Source: Echinococcus granulosus (Eukaryota; Platyhelminthes; Cestoda; Cyclophyllidea; Taeniidae). Taken from it: a stretch of DNA of 64,000 bases. Below, piece by piece: positions 61,301-64,000 of this stretch (position 1 is its first letter; each line of letters begins with the position of its first letter). The DNA lies in assembly GCF_000524195.1 (NCBI RefSeq), contig NW_020170383.1:1315031-1379030 (forward strand). The letters are read 5' to 3'. The position numbers were made by a program, and so were the translations under genes. The notes under the pieces were generated by a model. It was not told the DNA's origin. It searched no databases and was given only the letters and a program-made list of their open reading frames with translations.

Positions 61301-62020
61301 GGCCCACGGACGCCGCCTTGCTCGTCTTAGCATATAATGCCAACCCATGCTTTTTGCTAGCGCCGCGCATAATGCCCTTGCAGATACGAGCTGTAAGAAT
61401 TTGATCTTATATTTCTACGACATCGCTTTTAACGTAATATCCACTGTATTAGATATGGATCATTCTAATTTTAAATGAGCACACACCATGTCATGTTGGT
61501 GGTCAAGTACTCGCATCTTAGCAGTTTGAGATAGTGAATGTCAGTAGTTTGAAATGCTGCTCTTATCGCCTATTCCACTTTGAATGCGATTACATGTAAA
61601 TACTTCCCAAGCTAGCGAATGCATTAAAGCAACCGTGACTTACTTCCCCTCTCTCTGACGACCACGTGTCTATGTGCCAGATGTCTATACATCTACCCCA
61701 ACTTTATCTTCGGTTGTGTTCCAAATGCGTTGAAGGAAAATAATGATAACGGTATGTGCCAAAGCCTCCCTCATGTTGTAGACACCCGTGGAATTCGTCA
61801 AAGAACCGCTATGTGGACGTCGCCTGCCTGGAGCATAGTCGGGTGCGGCTGCGCTCTCATCTGCACACTGCAGGCCATTCCACTTCTCCCATCCCCACAA
61901 CAACGGCGGCTACTGCTTCGGATGGAAAGGCAGCGAAGGTAGAGAAGCAGGTGCCAATTTATATCCACGCCAATTGGGTGGACAGCTACCGCCAGCGGAA
62001 TGCCTTCATCTGCACACAGG
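51119..62020 (+). CDS. PTPN9: PTPN9/MEG2-like tyrosine phosphatase with Sec14 domain, 3' truncated by the window
   Basis: MEG2-type phosphatases join a lipid-binding Sec14 (CRAL-TRIO) domain to a tyrosine phosphatase domain and act on secretory vesicles. Exons: 51119-51199, 51453-51584, 51618-51707, 51742-51866, 51975-52080, 52146-52388, 56179-56595, 57608-58022, 58864-59371 and 61782-62020. All joins keep phase and give about 785 residues so far; the entire human protein has 593. The excess is a linker of about 445 residues. The conserved segment that follows the Sec14 core in the human protein (PENLGG) was not found, so a small exon may hide in the 3.8 kb intron 52389-56178. The catalytic Cys loop lies beyond the right edge. 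Start: ATG preceded closely by a TTTAG acceptor. Confidence 0.88.
52389..56178. other. T-rich PTPN9 intron
   Basis: Strongly T-rich on the plus strand, with a ten-C run near 53530 and short TA microsatellites near 53461 and 55835. No exon was recognised, although the missing post-Sec14 segment would be expected here. The 138-codon frame at 53910-54326 is a low-complexity hydrophobic product of T-richness. Confidence 0.55.
56179..59371 (+). CDS. PTPN9: PTPN9 expanded Ser-rich and acidic linker, three exons
   Basis: Exons 56179-56595, 57608-58022 and 58864-59371, with acceptors CTCCCCAG, TTACCTCTAG and GCATCCAG, donors GTATGT, GTAAGT and GTGGGT, and continuous phase. The first is Gly/Ser/Asn/Asp-rich (NNGGGSGSTNSTIDCSGRSS). 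The second is Pro/Thr/Ser-rich (RDPAGTPTPPAIPKFGNP). The third ends in an acidic run (GDYDDDDEEEEA) with possible casein-kinase-2-type sites (FFEDSDSDIDKGD), followed by MTIDQLASHVAELGLGGLVE and YSAMCSI, which aligns with the region just before the phosphatase domain in human PTPN9. Confidence 0.82.
59372..61781. other. PTPN9 intron
   Basis: About 2.4 kb of T-rich sequence between the acidic-linker exon and the first phosphatase exon. No missing coding is required, since phase and homology continue across it. A minus-strand frame at 60593-60934 is not supported by splice signals or homology. Confidence 0.6.
61782..62020 (+). CDS. PTPN9: PTPN9 phosphatase domain, N-terminal exon
   Basis: Begins KNRYVDVACLEHSRVRL, the PTP-family phosphotyrosine-recognition loop (KNRY), then a Thr/Ala/Ser insertion, then YIHANWVDSYRQRNAFICTQ, the equivalent of DYINA-F-DGY-Q-AYI-TQG. 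The acceptor is TGTTGTAG at 61781. At the conserved TQG boundary the sequence reads ACACAGG then GCAAGT, so the donor appears to be GC rather than GT, with exit phase 1 as usual for this position. Confidence 0.88.
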
Positions 62021-64000
62021 GCAAGTTGCACGTATTTAGCAGTGGGCCTCATAGAAATAAAAACTACACCACTTCATTCTTTGGTGCCGCCCTACTACCC
62101 GTTTTGACCCCCACAAAGCGATCTGTTCAGGCAATTGGGATGAGTGCCTTTTCACGTAGCGCGAAGTTTGTTGCTTGTGCTTGAATGCCTGCAAAGATCC
62201 ATTTGAAGAACATCGCAGCCGAGGATAGCCAAAAAGGTATGCGTTTGGTTTCAACTTGGCGTAATATAATGTTAAAATGCTTTACTCAATCATGCTTCAA
62301 GTTCAGGCGCGATTGTTGTTTTTTTCCAAAGCACTTGACATGTCATGATTTGTTTTGTGTGGATAAATCCAAGCTATTTGAAATAAACCCTCTTTTCCGC
62401 TCCAAACCATTTGTGGGAGTTTGTCTATTTACTACCGACGCTTTTCTGTAGTAAAATGTAACCATTTCCACATTTTCTCTATGCGTATTTAGCAAATGAT
62501 TGAGATGCTAGCTGCTTTTGGGTCGTACCAACAAGAGATCTATTCGTTTTCGAGAACATTTGACGATTCGTCAAAGTGATTGGCTTAGGTATGCAGGCAC
62601 CGCGGTTGCAGGTGCCAGCCTTGAAGTTCAGCGCCGGTTGATAGTTTACGGGTTGAATTCTACTGTTCTCTTTTATGTTCCACTCTTGCACATTTTCGAT
62701 TCATCCATGCAGAATAACATGCCGCAGTATTTAAAATCATTGCAACTTACCTGTTGCTCGCTTGTTAATTGGTTGGCGTTTTTACTCTTCACGCATCTCT
62801 CCCTTCACCGGCCACACTTTTCATTGAATGCAATGGTTCCACTTTCCGAAAATGATTCCTAATTGTATGTCCCAATCCTTCGTAAACATTACTAATATTT
62901 GTTTTACATAATGTAATAGCACTTTCAGTCCCACCAGTCCTTGTGTGATTCGGCAGTTTGTTTCTAGATCTGAGGTCAATTGGTCCTCAGTATTGTGATT
63001 TTCTGCTTTTGAAATACCTCTTCATTAATTGTGTTTGTTTTTGTCATTGCGAGGCGTAAAGCTGTTTGGTGAAGAGCTCCGTCATTGTTAGCTCCAAGCC
63101 AGTGTTATTGACATTTCACATTTTCTTTGAAAAGCAAGGCCGTTGCAGTAATGTATGCGGATATTTGGCGAGGGTGCTGTTGCAGAACCTTCATGTCAAA
63201 AGTGGTTTTAGCACTTACGTCTAAAGAGTACATATTTCAATATGCATTTGGGTTTGGTTAATGAATGAATCTAGGAATCACGTTACTGGAGAAGTCATAG
63301 TTACCGTTGTAGTATTCTAAGTTCCGAGCTAAAACTCCCCCTCAGCGAAGCGGTTAAGCTAACTAAAAACTTGAGTTCTTTTTTATATTAAGCGAATCCT
63401 TGACATCTCTTCTGAAGCTCAAAATCCTTCTCTGCATAACTTGATCAGACATCTTTTTTGTCTCTGCCTAGGTTTTCAACGAGAAAACCAGTTTGTATTG
63501 TTGAGATAGGATAGCTGAGTGCTTGAGGTGCGTGTTTATGAAGGATACTCTAGTGGCGTCGAGGGACTAAGGTGTAAGAGTCTTAATGGCTTGGCAAAAG
63601 CTGCAGGCATTAGGCGTGAATTCACAACGTGTGCCTTGCCCTGGCGCATAAAAACTATGCGAGAAGTGGAGGCTATAAATGGCAATATGGTTTTGCATCG
63701 TGGAGCAGAGCTTCGCCACCTAACCATCACTATCGCCCATCTGGCGGGTGTCCCTTAGACTGCCACTTTTGGTGTGCGTTGCTGAGCCAGTGATTCACTT
63801 CTGTGTCCGCTAAGTGGGCGAGCCTCGCTTCGCCCCCCGAATGTATCCACATTCTCCCAACGCAAATACCTAATTCATCATGCCCTACCCTCGCCAGCAG
63901 TCATTGTCTCAAATATGTCGGCGCTGCCTTGTCTGCTTTGACGCCCTCCAGATAGTCGCTCTCCCCAGTCCTCTTCTTAGCTGAGCTGATCACAGTTTAG
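62021..64000. other. PTPN9 intron running off the window
   Basis: The next phosphatase exon should start in phase 1 with a Pro-Leu/Met motif after TQG. No acceptor here leads into such a sequence, so the intron continues past the edge. A plus-strand frame at 63519-63758 is open but shows no recognisable motif. The last 200 bases become C-rich, possibly a repeat fragment. Confidence 0.5.

Noticed and set aside
63519..63758. Plus-strand frame as the next PTPN9 phosphatase exon
   Set aside because: It lacks PTP motifs such as DFW-M-W or the catalytic Cys loop, and no acceptor gives the required phase. Its GVP ending is a coincidental likeness to the WPD-loop region.
1..64000. tRNA genes, rRNA genes or CRISPR arrays
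   Set aside because: I looked for B-box-like words and regularly spaced repeats and saw no convincing tRNA cloverleaf, rRNA segment or array.

Overview
The window is a piece of a eukaryotic, metazoan nuclear genome. It is AT-rich and its genes are split into many short exons with GT-AG introns of about 40 bases to more than 4 kb. It carries a decayed Ty3/gypsy retrotransposon, dispersed repeats and one 100-base assembly gap. The gene set (a three-C1-domain diacylglycerol kinase, a SECIS-binding protein, the PP4 catalytic subunit and a Sec14 plus tyrosine phosphatase protein) is animal. The long Ser/Thr/Gly homopolymer insertions and TTTAG acceptors touching start codons suggest a parasitic flatworm, but nothing in the window proves the phylum. 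Gene models were built by hand from reading frame, splice signals, phase continuity and recalled family sequences.

Minus-strand block, 1.3-49 kb. Read from right to left: an unrecognised gene (exons found at 48537-48895 and 40751-41218, with a gypsy relic and the gap between them); a complete six-exon protein phosphatase 4 catalytic subunit (37812-36507); a complete five-exon SECIS-binding protein 2 (34312-30848); a diacylglycerol kinase theta of at least 18 exons (28892-4513); and one exon of a further unassigned gene (1732-1320). The gaps between DGK, SBP2 and PP4 are only about 2 kb each.

Plus-strand block, 51-64 kb. A PTPN9/MEG2-type tyrosine phosphatase starts at 51119. Its Sec14 (CRAL-TRIO) lipid-binding domain lies at 51453-52388. 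A greatly enlarged Ser-rich and acidic linker spans 56179-59371. The first part of the phosphatase domain is at 61782-62020, and the catalytic core lies beyond the right edge. The two blocks are divergent, separated by about 2.2 kb that holds copies of a dispersed repeat.

Functionally these are independent housekeeping or signalling genes: lipid second-messenger removal (DGK), selenocysteine insertion (SBP2), Ser/Thr dephosphorylation (PP4C) and phosphoinositide-linked tyrosine dephosphorylation (PTPN9). No operon-like pathway logic is evident. Points worth a second look are an enlarged linker in PTPN9 with a probable GC-AG intron, an unplaced half of the second C1 domain of DGK, a CpG-rich alternating purine-pyrimidine block inside a DGK intron, splice acceptors abutting two start codons, and intron strand asymmetry that switches with gene direction.
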